A DNA stretch of 10,217 bases from Saccoglossus kowalevskii (Eukaryota; Hemichordata; Enteropneusta; Harrimaniidae), in contig NW_003131025.1 in NCBI RefSeq assembly GCF_000003605.2, positions 1-10,217 of the forward strand, given 5' to 3'. The notes under the pieces were generated by a model. That model did no database searches, was not told the DNA's origin, and was given only the letters and a program-made list of their open reading frames with translations. Below are positions 8,139 to 10,217 of the stretch, piece by piece. The stretch's first letter is position 1, and each line of letters starts with the position of its first letter. Made by a program: the position numbers and the translations under genes.

Positions 8139-8639
8139 AGGCCCGGTCACACCACCCGAACTTTGTTGGAGCGTTCCTTCAACGGTAGGGAGAGGGGGCG
8201 GAATTTAGACAACGCTCGTCACTGCGCATAAGATGAGAAAAAAATCGAAAACACGGGCGTTGCCTTAGAGGTGCACCGCTGAAGCCGGCGTTGTTTTAGC
8301 GTTGGCTTAACGGTATGTAGCGAGTGTTGGTTTAGCGGTGACGCGAGCGTTGATAGAGCGGCGTTCTGCGCATGTTGGCTCGGCGGGGTTTTAAAGTTGG
8401 TTTAGCGGTATACCGCCCGGGCAAAGCTGGCGAAGCAGCTGAGGTCCAGCATTCAAGATTTACGCGTTGGCCTAGCGTACCCAAGCGTCCACGAACTTGT
8501 GTTTAGCAGTCACTGTCAAACTTGACTGGGCGTTGTTAGAGAGCAATAATTTGTGCAGCTCAAAACTTCCGGATCGGTAGGGGGGACACAGTCACTTGGG
8601 GGCTGAAAATCAATAAATACTAATTTTCAAAAAAAAAAA
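8139..8639 (+). mobile_element. GC-rich insertion ending in AATAAA and an A tract
   Basis: Composition changes abruptly at AAAGGCCCGGTCACACC (8138-8154): the following 400 bases are GC- and CpG-rich amid AT-rich flanks. The block contains a short-period tandem array (8289-8410) and scattered further copies of its motif near 8466 and 8532. At the right, AATAAA (8612-8617) precedes an 11-base A tract (8629-8639) by 11 bases, as in a retroposed polyadenylated end. No open frame is present and no complementary copy of the left end was found at the right, so a simple terminal-inverted-repeat MITE is not supported. The right boundary is uncertain. Confidence 0.45.
8289..8410 (+). repeat. Minisatellite, core GTTGGTTTAGCGG
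   Basis: Imperfect copies of GTTGGTTTAGCGG start at 8289, 8301, 8326, 8349, 8374 and 8396. Apart from the first 12-base step, the period is 22-25 bases. The copies differ mainly in the TTT/GCT position and in the short linker (TGTAGCGAG, GACGCGAGC, CTGCGCAT). Confidence 0.7.
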
Positions 8640-8904
8640 TCATCCGCTATACGTATATAAATAAACAAGTTGTGAAACACGGCACCTAGTAAATCGACAC
8701 CCTGTCGGTTTCAAATTTCGATTTCTTACCTTCAAATGCGAAACAAAAATTTTAGAGGGGATCAGGTGTTACGTTAATAACCATTTTTCATAATCTCTAA
8801 CTTGCTTTTATTCAAAACTGCACAAATCCTGGGTTTTCTGATGATATCCGATGATTTCATGAACGAAAATGGCCCAGCAGCCAGAATCAAGGGGGATTCG
8901 CACA

Positions 8905-8993
8905 GAGTTCTGGGTAAATCAAGGAAATACTCGCTGTTACGGCACGTCTGATTGGCTGAAAATGAGTATGCGCACTTGATTTACCCAGAACTC
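8905..8993. mobile_element. 89-bp foldback with perfect 19-bp arms
   Basis: GAGTTCTGGGTAAATCAAG at 8905-8923 is exactly inverted at 8975-8993. A further TACTC/GAGTA pair lies just inside after a small internal loop. The centre holds GATTGGCTGAAAATGAG, with a CCAAT box on the opposite strand. No target duplication is obvious. A MITE-type element fits the size and symmetry. The perfect arms suggest a fairly recent origin compared with the other repeats here. Confidence 0.65.
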
Positions 8994-9522
8994 AAAGTCC
9001 TCTTTAACATGGGTGCCATCCGACGTAAAAATATTTTGTTCGGTTAAACTAAAACGCGCGGTGATTACTGTGTCGTTTGGACCTGGATTTTATTTTAAAG
9101 CCAAACGTTGAAAATCATAGAGGGTGAGCATTGGTTGAAAGCACCTGGCCTGTGTATTGTTTTCGTGATGTATTTTCTTGAGTGTGCCAACATGTTTTTT
9201 TCTCTCATCTTTTCTCTCATTTTTTTTGCCCATCTTGTGAATACATCTTGCCACCATCCCTATGATTTTAAATAATGGGTATAACCCCTACAATAAAAAA
9301 TATATTTTTAGAACAAACGGCAGATAAAGGCGGATTTACTAATCCGTTGATATCCTAGCTCAGAATATTTGCTCACCACATTTTACCAACTGGCAGCGAA
9401 CAGAGGTAATGTAGTACTACTGCTGTTAAATTGTCCATATTGTAGAGTTTAACTATCTTTCTACGTGTTCAATTCACGGACAGTCACGGAGAACCCGAGG
9501 AGAAATTGAGAGTATTGTGCAC

Positions 9523-9535
9523 GGGGGGGGGGGGG
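9523..9535 (+). repeat. Poly-G run (13)
   Basis: Thirteen consecutive G, unusual in this AT-rich context. It is a likely site of length polymorphism or sequencing error. Confidence 0.9.
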
Positions 9536-9616
9536 TCTCTAAATGAAATATGGTACGCAAGCTGAAGTAAAAAAAAAAAACGCGTAAAAAGGGTGTTATT
9601 TTAAATTAGTTATTTA

Positions 9617-9630
9617 ACGCGTATACGCGT
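9617..9630. repeat. 14-bp perfect palindrome ACGCGTATACGCGT
   Basis: A perfectly self-complementary site with two ACGCGT hexamers sharing a central TA. ACGCGT also resembles an MCB-type cell-cycle element, but nothing nearby shows that it is used as one. Confidence 0.85.
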
Positions 9631-10217
9631 GTACCGTGTTTAGGTTCGTATATTTCAAAATATATAAATTAATAACGAAAATGTGAAAAAAGGGACTCAT
9701 GAATTCATGTTACCTCAACTTGGAAACAGTATGATTTTATTATGTATATAGGGTAACTATTTTACGTTTCTGTACTTGAAAAGGGGTATAATTTCACCAA
9801 AATAGGTACGTGTTTAGATATTTTTTAAAAAGCTATACTTCAGCATGTGATTGTACAGTAGGGTGTTTTGGGTATTAACGTTGAAATCAATTCTATACGT
9901 ACTTGCAACTTCCGTATAACAATACTGGCCTTACGTACTGATGATTTATGTTCGATTTCCGCCGACAAACGCGCGTGCTCTTGTGTGAGTGTTTGTTAGA
10001 GGGGGTCTGACATCACTACTTATTGTCTTGTCTAGAACATAGAAAACGCCAATTTACAATTTCATTTGGGAAAAAGCCACATGTTGAATCATAAATGTTC
10101 ACTAAATAGCCTTTGTCTTGTTGCTTAATCTGATTAAAATAAGATCCTAGTTTGTGCTTTATATTTTATTTTTAATTTTAATTATGTGTATATATATTTA
10201 TTTTTGTTATACATTTT

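Larger units (their letters stand above)
8994..10217. other. AT-rich noncoding end of the window
   Basis: No gene is recognised on either strand. Simple-sequence features are a pyrimidine tract (TTTTTTTCTCTC and similar) at about 9194-9228, a run of 13 G at 9523-9535, a run of 12 A at 9569-9580, and a 14-bp perfect palindrome ACGCGTATACGCGT at 9617-9630. The final 100 bases are almost pure A/T. Confidence 0.55.

Noticed and set aside
9193-9228. Pyrimidine tract as a splice acceptor
   Set aside because: It is followed by GCCCATC without a nearby AG opening a useful frame.

Overview
The window reads as animal nuclear DNA, most likely from a marine invertebrate. It is clearly AT-rich, has no bacterial-style gene packing and no long open frame, and is full of decayed mobile elements. 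The best diagnostic is a 5'-truncated L1/Tx1-like LINE on the minus strand. The long element with (ACAT)n and a terminal hairpin is also of a type I associate with marine invertebrate genomes. The species cannot be fixed from the sequence, and I cannot name a single intact host gene.

Layout. 1-690: no recognisable gene, only one short GC-richer open stretch (66-269). 687-1022, minus strand: an open frame with an acidic then basic composition, one in-frame TGA and a good splice-donor match; it may be a broken or spliced gene segment. CCAAT and TATA-like motifs lie just upstream of it (1063-1212). 1348-1461: a compact 114-bp foldback element. 1462-2370: nothing recognised. 2371-about 3720, minus strand: the LINE remnant, covering the region after the reverse transcriptase core through a CCHC-like knuckle to the C-terminal tail, with several frameshifts and stops and an A-rich 3' end. 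3724-3898: two diverged copies of a roughly 109-bp repeat carrying five ACGTCA motifs. 3899-5857: noncoding AT-rich DNA. 5858-5962: a short exon-like open stretch behind a strong splice-acceptor match.

6534-7882 is a 1.35-kb non-autonomous element. It has 12-bp terminal inverted repeats, eight diverged internal units of about 115-170 bp with octamer-like cores, an (ACAT)n/(ACAGACAT)n microsatellite and a terminal hairpin. About 8139-8639 is a GC-rich insertion with a 22-25-bp minisatellite (core GTTGGTTTAGCGG), followed by AATAAA and an A tract. 8905-8993 is a small foldback with perfect 19-bp arms. 8994-10217 is AT-rich with homopolymer runs and a 14-bp palindrome.

No genes here can be shown to work together. 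The window is best described as intergenic or intronic DNA built by successive insertions. I see no evidence for a new multi-gene system. The most useful leads are the element at 6534-7882, the GC-rich minisatellite insertion, and the two candidate exons.
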